From positions 117,001 to 181,000 of the forward strand of contig JAFLSN010000001.1 of the NCBI GenBank assembly GCA_022510905.1: a stretch of 64,000 bases of DNA, written 5' to 3'. A model generated the notes under the pieces. That model saw only the letters and a list, made by a program, of their open reading frames with translations, did no database searches and was not told the origin of the DNA. Of the stretch, positions 16,329 to 24,976 are shown in pieces (position 1 is the stretch's first letter; each line of letters starts with the position of its first letter). This DNA is from Treponema sp. (GTDB taxonomy: Bacteria; Spirochaetota; Spirochaetia; Treponematales; Treponemataceae). Made by a program: the position numbers and the translations under genes.

Positions 16329-17345
16329 TTATTCAGCTTTTGCAATATGCATGGCTCTGGAAATTCTACGACGATCCAAGAGCCACAGCACCAGCATCAA
16401 GACAAGGCAACCTGCTATCATCAAAAAGCACAAAATCTGCCCGGTGCTAATATTCAGCAGCGAAGTGTTTATGTACAGCGCAGTGCTGCCATCGTAATTT
16501 ATGCGATAGCCTAAATCTGAATCAGGCTCCCGGAAATATTCAACCACAAAACGAACAAGGCCGTAACCAATGGCATAGCAACAGCCCAGAAATCCATCGA
16601 AAGGCTTGCGTTTTCGCAGAAGCCACAGCACAGCAAACAGCAACACACCTTCGAACAATGCTTCATACAGCTGGCTTGGGTGGCGTGGCAAATTCACTAA
16701 CCGCTCCCCTTCTGCCAATGTCATGCCGCATCTGGCCGCAAAATCCTGCACCCAATCAATACTCGCAGAAAATTTTTCGGCACGGGGAAACACAACGCCC
16801 CATGGCACAGTAGTGATTCTGCCATACAGTTCACCGTTCAAAAAATTCCCCAACCTACCGAATGTATAGCCGGCTGGAATTGCCACGCACATGGCGTCTA
16901 TCCATTTCCACAGAGCGCGTTTGTGCCACCGGCACCATACAATCATGCCGATAAGTCCGCCGATAAAACCGCCATGATAGCTCATTCCTAACAGCCCGGT
17001 AAAGCGTTTTGTCACGGTATCGAACGGCCAAAAAATGAGCCATGGTTTTTTCCAATAATCACCGCTCGTGTCGTATACCAATGTAGAAAATACTCTGGCC
17101 CCAATCAGCAAAAACAGAATTCCACAGGCAATAAAACTAAAGATATCGTCTTCGGTGGTTGTTTTGCCGTTTTCATTCAGCATACCTTCACTTAATTCTT
17201 TTTTTAAAATTATGAATGCGGTAACAAACGCAAAAATGTACATGAGTCCATACCAGCGGATAAGCCCCAACACCGGCACGCCAGGAAATATCTGAGGATG
17301 AATCCACGATGGATACATAACGAACAACGGTAACGCTTTAAGCAT
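16329..17345 (-). CDS. lgt: prolipoprotein diacylglyceryl transferase
   Basis: A membrane enzyme of 338 residues that moves diacylglycerol from phosphatidylglycerol to the lipobox cysteine of prolipoproteins. The signature 'GRLGNFLNGELYGR' and 'SYHGGFIGG' are present, with about seven membrane segments and 'RHPSQLYEALFEG'. AAGGA precedes the ATG. It starts 11 bp after the MinD-like gene, so the two are likely cotranscribed. Spirochaetes are rich in lipoproteins, so it is probably essential. Confidence 0.93.
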   Translation of the reverse strand: MLKALPLFVMYPSWIHPQIFPGVPVLGLIRWYGLMYIFAFVTAFIILKKELSEGMLNENGKTTTEDDIFSFIACGILFLLIGARVFSTLVYDTSGDYWKKPWLIFWPFDTVTKRFTGLLGMSYHGGFIGGLIGMIVWCRWHKRALWKWIDAMCVAIPAGYTFGRLGNFLNGELYGRITTVPWGVVFPRAEKFSASIDWVQDFAARCGMTLAEGERLVNLPRHPSQLYEALFEGVLLFAVLWLLRKRKPFDGFLGCCYAIGYGLVRFVVEYFREPDSDLGYRINYDGSTALYINTSLLNISTGQILCFLMIAGCLVLMLVLWLLDRRRISRAMHIAKAE

Positions 17346-17356
17346 GAATAAGTCCT

Positions 17357-18502
17357 TTAAACCTTGAAGCCTTGTTTTGAAGCTTCAACCAATTTTTTTT
17401 TGAGCAGCAAGTTTTCGGCTCTGAGCGCGTTGATTTCGTATTGCTGGGTTTTTATGGTTTCTGCAAGCTCCCCGGGAGTAAGCGCCCCGGTTCCCATAAG
17501 GTCTTCCACATAGTTGAGTTTTGCCTGATAATCATCTGCCGCTTCTTCCGAGGCAAGCATAAATGAATTTTCGGCGGCTTGCGTAATATCATACTCATCG
17601 TCAAATCGCAGCGTTTCCGATTGAAGAATTTTTTCAGCCACGCGGTAAATTGCCTGTGCAATGATTGACTGCGGCTTGTACACAATCACCGGCAGCCGAG
17701 AAGCAAGCGCCCTGTCCTGCATGACATCGCGGTAAACAACGCCCAGATGTTCCAGCTCCAGCCCAAGGTATTGCGTGCACGAACGGCGGATTTTTTGCGC
17801 ACGGTCGGCATCTTTGGGGTCGTCAATCATGTTCAACACCAGCCGCGGCCGGAATTCAGCCATGCGTGTTTTAAAAAGCTGGGTGCTTTTTGGGTCAATA
17901 TCGCTGAGGCTTTCTACCAGCTTGGGAATGTACAGCCTCTGCAAGGTGTTAGAATCCGTTTTGAGTTTTTCAAGATAGTTGTAAGCCTCGGAACCGCGTT
18001 TGAATGTGTTGTACATCATGCGGAACACGATATTTTTTAAAAACAGGTAGCCATTGAGTGTAGCTGTTACTGTTGGCGCAGTAACTACAATTCCCTGCGG
18101 TGAAAGCAGGAACATATCAAGAATGGTCAAGTGGGTACCCGCACCCAAATCAAGAATCAAATAATCCACATCAGCTTTGATAAAATGCTTGATGAGACTG
18201 TTTTTTTGACTCACTTTGAGCGATGTCAATCCCGGAACTTCTGAATCACCGGCAATGAACGAAACATTTTTGTATTCAGTGGGAGTAATCAAGTCTTCAA
18301 ACTGTGTCTGTCCGGTAAGGAACGTGCCGATTCCCGCCTTTGGAGACATCTGACCAATAACCAAATGGAGGTTCGAGGCACCCAAATCAAGATCTACGAG
18401 AAGCACTCTTTTTCCGGCCTGTCCGAGGGCGATGGCAAGGTTTGCGCTCAAAAGACTTTTTCCAACGCCACCTTTGCCGCTTGCAACTGGAATAATCTGC
18501 AT
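17357..18502 (-). CDS. MinD/FlhG-family P-loop ATPase
   Basis: A 381-residue deviant-Walker ATPase. It starts MQIIPVASGKGGVGKSLL, the deviant Walker A motif, with 'RVLLVDLDLGASNLHLVIG' and the switch 'DYLILDLGAGTH'. The C-terminal third (about 285-381) is an extension that ends in a predicted coiled coil ('ETIKTQQYEINALRAENLLLKKKLVEA'). The start at 18502 is fixed by the motif and by the promoter; the 5' extension to 18700 runs through that promoter. Such proteins place flagella or division sites; here the role is unassigned. It lies ahead of lgt. Confidence 0.8.
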   Translation of the reverse strand: MQIIPVASGKGGVGKSLLSANLAIALGQAGKRVLLVDLDLGASNLHLVIGQMSPKAGIGTFLTGQTQFEDLITPTEYKNVSFIAGDSEVPGLTSLKVSQKNSLIKHFIKADVDYLILDLGAGTHLTILDMFLLSPQGIVVTAPTVTATLNGYLFLKNIVFRMMYNTFKRGSEAYNYLEKLKTDSNTLQRLYIPKLVESLSDIDPKSTQLFKTRMAEFRPRLVLNMIDDPKDADRAQKIRRSCTQYLGLELEHLGVVYRDVMQDRALASRLPVIVYKPQSIIAQAIYRVAEKILQSETLRFDDEYDITQAAENSFMLASEEAADDYQAKLNYVEDLMGTGALTPGELAETIKTQQYEINALRAENLLLKKKLVEASKQGFKV

Positions 18503-18508
18503 GGAACT

Positions 18509-18560
18509 ATTATAGCATAGAAGTCCAACGCTTGCATAGAGATAAAAAAGTGCGTAAAAT
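18509..18560. promoter_or_regulatory. divergent leaderless promoters sharing one -35 hexamer
   Basis: The hexamer at 18532-18537 is TTGCAT on the plus strand and ATGCAA on the minus strand. Plus: 17 bp to TAAAAT (18555-18560), 7 bases to ATG 18568. Minus: 17 bp to TATAAT (18509-18514), 6 bases to ATG 18502. The layout is symmetric, so polymerase can occupy only one direction at a time. Confidence 0.7.
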
Positions 18561-18567
18561 AGAAGGC

Positions 18568-20073
18568 ATGAGTAAAACCACCCAATCGATGTATTCTGGC
18601 AGACGACCGGTCGCCACGTTTTGTTTTTTATTTTTGCTGACCATTGCCACATCGCAGTGTTTCGCAAAGTCTTCCGCAAAAACCGCAGATGATGAAACAC
18701 TGCGTGAACGGCAGTATCTTGATCTCATCAAGTATGTGTTTCAATATATTCAATATAATTATGTTGAAGAAATTGACCCTGAAGTGCTGTACAAAGGTGC
18801 CATGAAAGGTATGCTCGACAGCCTCGGAGACCAGCATACCGCATACCTCGATACCGATGCATGGCGCGACATTACTGACACCACGCAAGGCAACTTTGGA
18901 GGCGTAGGACTTACCATCTCCAAACCTGTAGCATCCACGGCAAAAAAACCTGCATACGTGGAAGTTGCCCAGCCGATTGAAGGCTCCCCGGGCGACAAAG
19001 CCGGCATCAGGGCTGGAGACAAAATCATCGAGATAAACGGAACGGATACTGCCACACTTACAATGGAGCAGGTGCTGGGAATGCTGCGCGGCACAGTCGG
19101 CGAAAGTGTTACGGTCAAAATTCTGCGTGGCGAAACCACTGAGTTTGAATGCACGCTCGTGCGCGACATAATCGAAAATCCAACTGTCAAGTTTGGCATG
19201 ATTGACAAAACGGGCTACGTAAAAATCACAGGCTTTTCTACTACAACGGCGGCGCATGTGCAGGAGGCTCTTGATTTTTTCAAAAAGAATGACTACACAT
19301 CGCTTATCATAGACCTGCGCTACAATGGCGGCGGACTTATAACTGCTGCGGTTGATGTCGCCGACAAATTTATCGACAAGGGGCCGATTGTTTCTACCAA
19401 AAGCCGCCTGTTCTACAATAATTCCGTGTACACGGCGAACAGCCTCAAAACAAAAGTCAAAAAAGGCATTCCCATAATTGTGCTGATTAACGAAGGAACG
19501 GCAAGCGCGAGCGAAATCGTGAGCGGTGCGCTCAAAGACAATCATCTTGCATATCTGGTAGGAACAAAAACCTACGGAAAAGGCAGCGTGCAGACCCCTT
19601 CTCCGCTTACCAAGGACGATGGATTCAAACTGACTATCGCACGGTATTATTCACCGAGTGACACAAACATTGACAAGATTGGCATTCCACCTGACCGCGA
19701 AGTAACATTCCCCGCGCTTACAGAAGACGAGCAAAAAGCATATGCAGATTTAATAGAAAGCGGCGAAGTGGAACAATACGTTGAAGCCCATCCTTCCATG
19801 ACAGAAGACGACATTGCCGAATATGCTGCCACGCTCCAAAAAAACTATGCGATTGAAAGCAGCCTCCTCCGTAAAATCATACGCAATGAAGTTGACCGCA
19901 CCCGCCCCGCACGGCTGTACGATCTGGACTATGACGTGCAACTTCGCGAAGCACTGCGCATCATCAAAGAAGAAAATTTTGACAATCTCATAAAGAGCAC
20001 AAAAACGCTAAAAGAGTTGCAGGATGAAGTGAAGACCTCACAAGAAAGTTCAGTCGCAGAAACAGGAAACTGA
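18568..20073 (+). CDS. ctpA: carboxy-terminal processing protease (S41)
   Basis: A periplasmic S41 protease of about 501 residues. A signal peptide (RRPVATFCFLFLLTIATSQC) is followed by a PDZ domain ('GDKAGIRAGDKIIEINGTDT') and the catalytic domain, with Ser in 'NEGTASASEIVSGAL' and Lys in 'TYGKGSVQT'. The C-terminal 140 residues are helical and charged. The start at 18568 is chosen over 18532 because the latter lies in the -35 element. It is followed two bases later by rsmE, so the genes form an operon. Confidence 0.92.
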   Translation: MSKTTQSMYSGRRPVATFCFLFLLTIATSQCFAKSSAKTADDETLRERQYLDLIKYVFQYIQYNYVEEIDPEVLYKGAMKGMLDSLGDQHTAYLDTDAWRDITDTTQGNFGGVGLTISKPVASTAKKPAYVEVAQPIEGSPGDKAGIRAGDKIIEINGTDTATLTMEQVLGMLRGTVGESVTVKILRGETTEFECTLVRDIIENPTVKFGMIDKTGYVKITGFSTTTAAHVQEALDFFKKNDYTSLIIDLRYNGGGLITAAVDVADKFIDKGPIVSTKSRLFYNNSVYTANSLKTKVKKGIPIIVLINEGTASASEIVSGALKDNHLAYLVGTKTYGKGSVQTPSPLTKDDGFKLTIARYYSPSDTNIDKIGIPPDREVTFPALTEDEQKAYADLIESGEVEQYVEAHPSMTEDDIAEYAATLQKNYAIESSLLRKIIRNEVDRTRPARLYDLDYDVQLREALRIIKEENFDNLIKSTKTLKELQDEVKTSQESSVAETGN

Positions 20074-20075
20074 CC

Positions 20076-20918
20076 ATGCGACAGCTTGTTGCCTGCCAAA
20101 ACCTGGATGAACGAGGCTGTCTGGTGGTACAAGAAAAGCAGTACCACCATCTTGTGCATGTGCTCCGCGTTCACGCAGGCGACATGATATACGTGCGGCT
20201 TCCTTCCGGGAAGTTGCAGACAATGACGGTGGCTCGTGTAGCTGCCGAAAAACGGGAGGTGCTTTTACAGGTCGCAGGTGACTGTCCAAGCGCCAACTTA
20301 GAACATTCGGCACTGCATACCGCACACCAGCCGAGCATAGAGCTGTGGCTGTTTCAATTTGTGCCCAAACCGGCAAAGTTTGAGCAGATTGTGCGGCAGG
20401 CAGTTGAATGTGGAGTTTCAGTGGTGGTACCAGTTGCCGGACAATTCTGCCAGCACAGCTCGCTGACTTCCGCGCACAAAAAAGCAGGAAAAACCGAAGG
20501 CCGTTTTGATCGCATAATATCGGAAGCCCGAAGTCAAAGCGGTTCACCAGTTGCCACGCGGGTGCATGACTGCATAAATCTTTCCGAAGCGTTGGCCCTG
20601 TGGAATGCCACCAATACCGCCGAACCTGCAAACGCACACGCAGAATGTGCGCGAGCCATAGTGCTGTACGAGCAGAGCCAAAACACAGTGCCCCTTCACC
20701 ATGCGCTGAACAAGGCTCAGTCCGTAAAAAAAGCAGCACTGTTTGTAGGTGCCGAAGGCGGTATTTCACCCCAAGAGCTGGAAGAGCTAAAACGCCACGG
20801 AGTTGTACCCGTGCATTTTGCTACAAATATTTTGCGTTGTGAAACAGCCGCCTTGTACGGACTTGCGGCTGTGCAGACGGCGCTCATGGAGAATGGACTA
20901 TGGCAATACAAAGAATAG
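20076..20918 (+). CDS. rsmE: 16S rRNA (uracil-1498-N3)-methyltransferase
   Basis: A SPOUT methyltransferase of 280 residues that methylates U1498 of 16S rRNA. The C-terminal knot motifs are clear: 'LFVGAEGGISPQELEEL' and 'ILRCETAALYGLAAVQ'. The N-terminus has a PUA-like domain ('YHHLVHVLRVHAGDMIYV'). About 25 extra residues (near 175-205, rich in Ala, Asn, Thr) interrupt the region before the knot. Overlaps the next gene by 19 bp. Confidence 0.92.
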   Translation: MRQLVACQNLDERGCLVVQEKQYHHLVHVLRVHAGDMIYVRLPSGKLQTMTVARVAAEKREVLLQVAGDCPSANLEHSALHTAHQPSIELWLFQFVPKPAKFEQIVRQAVECGVSVVVPVAGQFCQHSSLTSAHKKAGKTEGRFDRIISEARSQSGSPVATRVHDCINLSEALALWNATNTAEPANAHAECARAIVLYEQSQNTVPLHHALNKAQSVKKAALFVGAEGGISPQELEELKRHGVVPVHFATNILRCETAALYGLAAVQTALMENGLWQYKE

Positions 20919-21643
20919 ACGTGCTAGGAGTTCCCGTTGACATTTTGCCTCCTCAGGATTTGGAGGCTGAAATTCTGGAATTGATTTCTCGTCCAGGAAC
21001 CAAGCAGATTGTATTCCTTTCAGTATGGGATTTGCTCAAAGCGCGTGGTAAAAACGACTACAGCGCCTGCATCAAAAACGCCGATATGGTTCTGCCTATT
21101 TCCAAGAGCATCCTGCATGGCGCTCGATTTCTTGGAAAACATGTTCCATACCGATACAATCCATTCAATGCTGTTATCAATATTCTTTCGGTGCTGGAAT
21201 CACATTACAAATCATTCTATATTCTTGGCGGCAGAAAAAAAACGGTGATGGCCGCAGAACGCAACGTGCGTACCACATTCAAAGACTTGCAGATTGTAGG
21301 CCGTTATGTGGGCTATTATCCCAAAACAGTTGAAAACGATGTTGTTGAAGCCATCTACAAAGCCTCCCCTTCGCTTGTGCTGGTAAGCGAGGGCATAAAG
21401 GAAAAAGACTGCTGGGCATATGCGCGGCGCAAAAAGTTTTCTTCAAGCATTTTTTTGTATTATCATGATGCCGTAGGAATTTTCAGTGAACGAATCAGAC
21501 GTGTCGGCGAACGCACATTTGAAAAAGGCCTTGAAATCTGGAGTGAAATTCTGCACAATCCACTGAAAATTTTTTTGTTATTTCCGTATTTTTGGTATAT
21601 ACTGTTACTTGTCTGGCATCGCAATTTAAAAAAGAGTTCGTAA
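20900..21643 (+). CDS. WecG/TagA/CpsF-family glycosyltransferase
   Basis: A 247-residue GT26-type enzyme. Family features: 'DVLGVPVD', 'KNADMVLPISKSILHGARFLG', 'YILGGR......A', 'VGYYP', and a C-terminal basic/hydrophobic tail (FLLFPYFWYILLLVWHRNLKK) for membrane attachment. Homologues transfer N-acetylmannosamine or its uronate to lipid carriers. The usual 'TVPDG' active-site word is replaced by 'MVLPISK', so the donor may differ. No other polysaccharide genes are adjacent. Confidence 0.75.
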   Translation: MAIQRIDVLGVPVDILPPQDLEAEILELISRPGTKQIVFLSVWDLLKARGKNDYSACIKNADMVLPISKSILHGARFLGKHVPYRYNPFNAVINILSVLESHYKSFYILGGRKKTVMAAERNVRTTFKDLQIVGRYVGYYPKTVENDVVEAIYKASPSLVLVSEGIKEKDCWAYARRKKFSSSIFLYYHDAVGIFSERIRRVGERTFEKGLEIWSEILHNPLKIFLLFPYFWYILLLVWHRNLKKSS

Positions 21644-21667
21644 AACGAAGCGAGTGTATCGCGCTAC

Positions 21668-22864
21668 ATGAACAAAAAGCAAGTTTTTCTCATAAGTACA
21701 AACGTCATTTTGATTGACTGGTGTACCATGCATAAAAACGAACAAATTGAATTTCAGGTACTCCCGTGCCTCCCTCATTCCGATATATGTCTAAATCATT
21801 TTGCCAGTTCCACCGTGATTATTGACGCATCGTCGTACACTCCGCTTGACATGCTTGGAATGTACCGCATACTGGAAAAGATTGGCACATGCAACATCGC
21901 TGTGCTTGTACATGAACGTAGCAAAACCGCCAATGCCAAATTCATTGCCCGTTACCGCCAGCTGTTTCCACAGGCCAATTTCTTTACAGTGTTTTCTCCA
22001 GACTTTCCACGCAATGTGCTATGTGCCACACCAGACAGGCCGAATGTCAATCGTCATGTTTCAAGCAGCAGCCATATGCACACGCTGCAAAACGTGCTTT
22101 TTGCCAGCGATGAACTTCCGCTGTTTTCTTCATTCGACTTGTTTTCTGGCACATCACCTGCAATTATCAAACTCAAAAACCAGGTGCACATGGCGGCCGC
22201 AAGCGATGAACCTGTGCTCGTGCTGGGCGAAAGCGGCAGCGGAAAAAGTTTTACCGCAAATTATATCCACGAGCATTCTCCCAGAAAGAACGGGCCGTTT
22301 TGCAGCATCAACATGGCCAATTTTGAAAAAGGAATGGTAGAAAGCATGCTCTTTGGCACTGAACGCGGAGCCTACACAGGTGCCGTTCAGTCATTTGGCT
22401 ATCTGCATAAATCGCAGAACGGTACAATGTTCATGGACGAAATAGATGAACTGCCACGTGATATACAAGCCAAATTCCTGCATGTGCTGGAACATAATTC
22501 TTACCGCCGTTTAGGTGGAACAAAAGACATTCAATTTGACGTGCGTTTTGTGTACGCGACAAATTCAAATCTTCGGCTTTTAGTGCAACAACATCTGTTC
22601 CGCGAAGATTTGTTTTACCGTATAGCAGTGCTTATCCTCGCGATTCCACCGCTCCGTGAACACATAGAAGACGTTGTGCACTTTGCCCGCCAATTTGCCT
22701 CAAGCCGGAACAAACGGCTTTCAACCAACGCAATCGAACGGTTGTGCGATTATCCGTGGCCGGGAAATATCAGGCAGCTGAGCAATACTGTGCTACGGGC
22801 ATGTGCGTTCTGCACTTCCGATGTGATTGACAGTGATGATATTGTATTTGATTCCGTTTTGTAA
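21668..22864 (+). CDS. sigma-54 activator (AAA+) lacking a DNA-binding domain
   Basis: A 398-residue enhancer-binding-type ATPase. Residues about 160-375 are the AAA+ domain: Walker A 'GESGSGKSFTA', the sigma-54 contact loop 'GAYTGA', Walker B 'TMFMDEIDEL', arginine segment 'FREDLFYRI'. The first 150 residues resemble a degenerate receiver ('STVIIDASSYTPLDMLGMYRIL') without the acidic pocket. The protein ends right after 'PWPGNIRQLSNTVLRACAFC...DIVFDSVL', where a Fis-type helix-turn-helix normally follows. It probably works from solution or through a partner. Position 24 bp after the glycosyltransferase suggests cotranscription. Confidence 0.85.
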   Translation: MNKKQVFLISTNVILIDWCTMHKNEQIEFQVLPCLPHSDICLNHFASSTVIIDASSYTPLDMLGMYRILEKIGTCNIAVLVHERSKTANAKFIARYRQLFPQANFFTVFSPDFPRNVLCATPDRPNVNRHVSSSSHMHTLQNVLFASDELPLFSSFDLFSGTSPAIIKLKNQVHMAAASDEPVLVLGESGSGKSFTANYIHEHSPRKNGPFCSINMANFEKGMVESMLFGTERGAYTGAVQSFGYLHKSQNGTMFMDEIDELPRDIQAKFLHVLEHNSYRRLGGTKDIQFDVRFVYATNSNLRLLVQQHLFREDLFYRIAVLILAIPPLREHIEDVVHFARQFASSRNKRLSTNAIERLCDYPWPGNIRQLSNTVLRACAFCTSDVIDSDDIVFDSVL

Positions 22865-22870
22865 TGCGTT

Positions 22871-23689
22871 TTATCGGTGCGTGGCAAGTCCCGCCGCTTT
22901 GTCAAAAATCATTTCCAGGTACTGAGCCTCACCTTCACTCAATGCCGCCCGAGAAAGAATGGTTCTCCAAAACTGCATCATCTGGTCTTTCCCCGTGCGC
23001 GAAAAAAAACCAATCCGTTGCAAGTTGTCCACAATCACCGTAACAGTGCCGTCAAGCCGCCCAAGAGGAATCGGCGTGTATCCCAAAAACTGCTTTTGTG
23101 TCGCACGAAACAGATGATAGCCGATAATCTGTACTGCATGGCTTAAATTGAGCGAAGCAAATTCGGCGCTCGAAGGAATGGTCACTCCCATGGTACATTC
23201 AAGCAGTTCAGGGTCAGTAAGGCCAGTGCGTTCATTTCCAAACACAACAGCAACTCTTCCACCGGGAGTATCAAATGCGGCTTCTGTTTGCGAGGCATCT
23301 ACTCTGCCATTATCGGATTTGGCCATGGAATTTTGCACCGGGCAAATTCCGTTGGCAGCTGTACCACCTGTGATGGTACTGGCAAAATCCGCAAACTCTT
23401 CAGGCAGAAGCAGTTTGCCCTTGCGTTTTTTTCCGCGGCGGCGTGTAGTTCCTGCAACACAAACGCAATCTTCGGTGGCCTCGGTGATGGATTCAAAAAA
23501 CTCGCAGGAATCCCAGATTACGTCCGCATGGATTGCAAGAACACGAACCCGCATGTCGTCACAGGAATCACGCGCTCCCACAATGCGCAAAGTGCGCAGA
23601 CCGCTGTTTGCCATTGCACGGCATACTGCACCGATGTTGCGGCTTTCTTCCGGGTGTGAAAGCACAATCACAATGTTACGAAGATTCAT
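22871..23689 (-). CDS. trmJ: tRNA/rRNA SpoU-class 2'-O-methyltransferase (TrmJ-like)
   Basis: A knotted methyltransferase of about 272 residues. It begins 'MNLRNIVIVLSHPEESRNIGAVCRAMANSGL', typical of TrmJ, with 'VAVVFGNERTGLTDPELLECT..VTIPSS..FASLNLSHAVQI' as the AdoMet-binding knot. TrmJ methylates position 32 of tRNA. About 35 additional residues (near 110-145) precede the knot. The start at 23689 is set by family alignment and the -10 box TATAGT six bases upstream. Confidence 0.85.
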   Translation of the reverse strand: MNLRNIVIVLSHPEESRNIGAVCRAMANSGLRTLRIVGARDSCDDMRVRVLAIHADVIWDSCEFFESITEATEDCVCVAGTTRRRGKKRKGKLLLPEEFADFASTITGGTAANGICPVQNSMAKSDNGRVDASQTEAAFDTPGGRVAVVFGNERTGLTDPELLECTMGVTIPSSAEFASLNLSHAVQIIGYHLFRATQKQFLGYTPIPLGRLDGTVTVIVDNLQRIGFFSRTGKDQMMQFWRTILSRAALSEGEAQYLEMIFDKAAGLATHR

Positions 23690-23695
23690 GCAAGC

Positions 23696-23728
23696 ACTAT
23701 ACACTGTTTGTGCAATTTGCGCTACAAT
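23696..23728. promoter_or_regulatory. divergent -10 boxes of trmJ and the SDR gene
   Basis: Minus strand: TATAGT (23696-23701), 6 bases to the trmJ ATG. Plus strand: TACAAT (23723-23728), 5 bases to the SDR ATG. Neither has a good -35 at 17 bp. No ribosome binding sites. The two transcripts would start only 45 bp apart. Confidence 0.5.
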
Positions 23729-23733
23729 GGGGC

Positions 23734-24405
23734 ATGCACCAACCTCTTTTGCACCGGACTGCGCTTGTAGTCGGAGGAACCGCAGGCATTGGCAAAAAAC
23801 TTGCAGCTCTTCTTGCTTCGTGCGGAGCCTCGGTTACAGTAACAGGACGAACCAAACCCGGCACCTCCACAGACGGCACCAGTTTTTTTCCGCTTGAGAT
23901 TGACGATTCACTGCAATGCTTAAAGAACAGCAAGTTCATTCAACTGCTTTTAAAAACAGATGTGCTTTGCGTATGCTACGGACCGTTTGTACAAAAACCG
24001 TTGCATACCACCACCAGTGCCGAATGGCTCACGCTCTCCGTGCACGACTATGCGCTTCCCGGCTCGTTGGTAAGCGCAGTGCTCCCAGAAATGACAAAAC
24101 GCGGCTGGGGCAGAATCGTGCTGTTTGGAGGAACCCGCACCGAGTCTATTCGCGCGTGTAAAACCACCGCCGCCTACAGTGGAGCAAAAACCGGTGTTGC
24201 CGTGATTGCAAAATCTGTGGCGGCCTGCTATGCACCGCACGGAATCACCTGCAATGTTGTGCTGCCGGGCTTTACACGAAACCCGGCAGAAGGAGCGCAG
24301 GTTGTTTCAGAACAAATCGTTGCCCAAGAAGCCCTGCATCTGCTGCTGAATCCGCACATCAACGGAACGCTGCTCACTGTTGACAGCGGCTGGAATCCTT
24401 CGTGA
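23734..24405 (+). CDS. short-chain dehydrogenase/reductase
   Basis: A classical SDR of about 223 residues, Rossmann fold, NAD(P)H-dependent. The cofactor site is 'ALVVGGTAGIGKKLAALL', with 'GRTKPG' after the second strand, and the catalytic pair is Y-x-x-x-K in 'AAYSGAKTG'. The usual NNAG is replaced by VCYG and the catalytic serine is not obvious, so it may be a divergent member. It resembles FabG-type reductases and lies next to two thioesterases, hinting at acyl metabolism. Confidence 0.75.
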   Translation: MHQPLLHRTALVVGGTAGIGKKLAALLASCGASVTVTGRTKPGTSTDGTSFFPLEIDDSLQCLKNSKFIQLLLKTDVLCVCYGPFVQKPLHTTTSAEWLTLSVHDYALPGSLVSAVLPEMTKRGWGRIVLFGGTRTESIRACKTTAAYSGAKTGVAVIAKSVAACYAPHGITCNVVLPGFTRNPAEGAQVVSEQIVAQEALHLLLNPHINGTLLTVDSGWNPS

Positions 24406-24420
24406 TGTCAGCTTTTCCGC

Positions 24421-24449
24421 TTGGCGTTTCGTTCTTTTAGCGATATACT
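24421..24449 (+). promoter_or_regulatory. promoter of the YbgC-like thioesterase, predicted leaderless
   Basis: TTGGCG (24421-24426), 17 bp, TATACT (24444-24449), 6 bases, ATG at 24456. No ribosome binding site. Confidence 0.75.
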
Positions 24450-24455
24450 GAACGC

Positions 24456-24869
24456 ATGAAGCCATACATCCACAAAGTCAATTATTACGAAACAGACAAA
24501 ATGCAAGTGACCCACCATTCAAACTACATCCGATTCATGGAAGAGGCCCGTGTGGATTTTTTGGAGCAGCTAGGCTGGGGCTACGACAAAATGGAAGCCG
24601 AAGGAGTTGTTTCCCCGGTTATCAGCGTTACCTGCGACTACAAGCGCCCCACCACATTTCCCGATGTCATAAGCATTGCGGTAACAGTTGCGTCTTGCAC
24701 CTCCGTAAAACTCACGCTATCTTACATAATGAAGGTGAAGGATACGGTGGTTTGCAAGGGAACCAGCTCCCACTGCTTTTTGGGCAAAGACGGAAAGCCG
24801 CTTTTTATCAAAGACGCATATCCAGAATTGTACCGCATATTGATTGAATCAACACACCCCGACGCATAA
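24456..24869 (+). CDS. hotdog-fold acyl-CoA thioesterase with repeat-derived C-terminus
   Basis: A YbgC/4-hydroxybenzoyl-CoA thioesterase-type hotdog protein of 137 residues. The active-site segment is 'YYETDKMQVTHHSNYIRFMEEARVDFL', close to 'Y.DTD..G.V.H..Y..F.E.AR'. The last residues ESTHPDA and the stop are encoded by module A of the dispersed repeat, exactly as in apt (ESTHSDA). Family homology ends before this tail. Confidence 0.88.
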   Translation: MKPYIHKVNYYETDKMQVTHHSNYIRFMEEARVDFLEQLGWGYDKMEAEGVVSPVISVTCDYKRPTTFPDVISIAVTVASCTSVKLTLSYIMKVKDTVVCKGTSSHCFLGKDGKPLFIKDAYPELYRILIESTHPDA

Positions 24870-24900
24870 GCACAGGTATGTACCCTTTGCGCACGAATCA
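24846..24900 (+). repeat. dispersed modular repeat, copy 6, forming the end of the thioesterase gene
   Basis: Module A (AATCAACACACCCCGACGCA, then TAAGCAC) overlaps the last codons of the gene. Module B (GGTATGTACCCTTTGCGCAC, then GAATCA) follows directly. Confidence 0.8.
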
Positions 24901-24941
24901 GCCTGATTGTGCAAGGCATTTTTTGGTGCATCAAAAACAAT

Positions 24942-24970
24942 TTGACAAATCGCACAAACAGGCTGATAAT
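24942..24970 (+). promoter_or_regulatory. promoter of the 97-residue gene, predicted leaderless
   Basis: Consensus TTGACA (24942-24947), 17 bp, GATAAT (24965-24970), 6 bases, ATG at 24977. It begins 42 bp after repeat copy 6. Confidence 0.8.
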
Positions 24971-24976
24971 ATTTAT

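Noticed and set aside
18628..19545. 305-residue minus-strand frame antisense to ctp
   Set aside because: Shadow of the protease coding sequence with no start signals.
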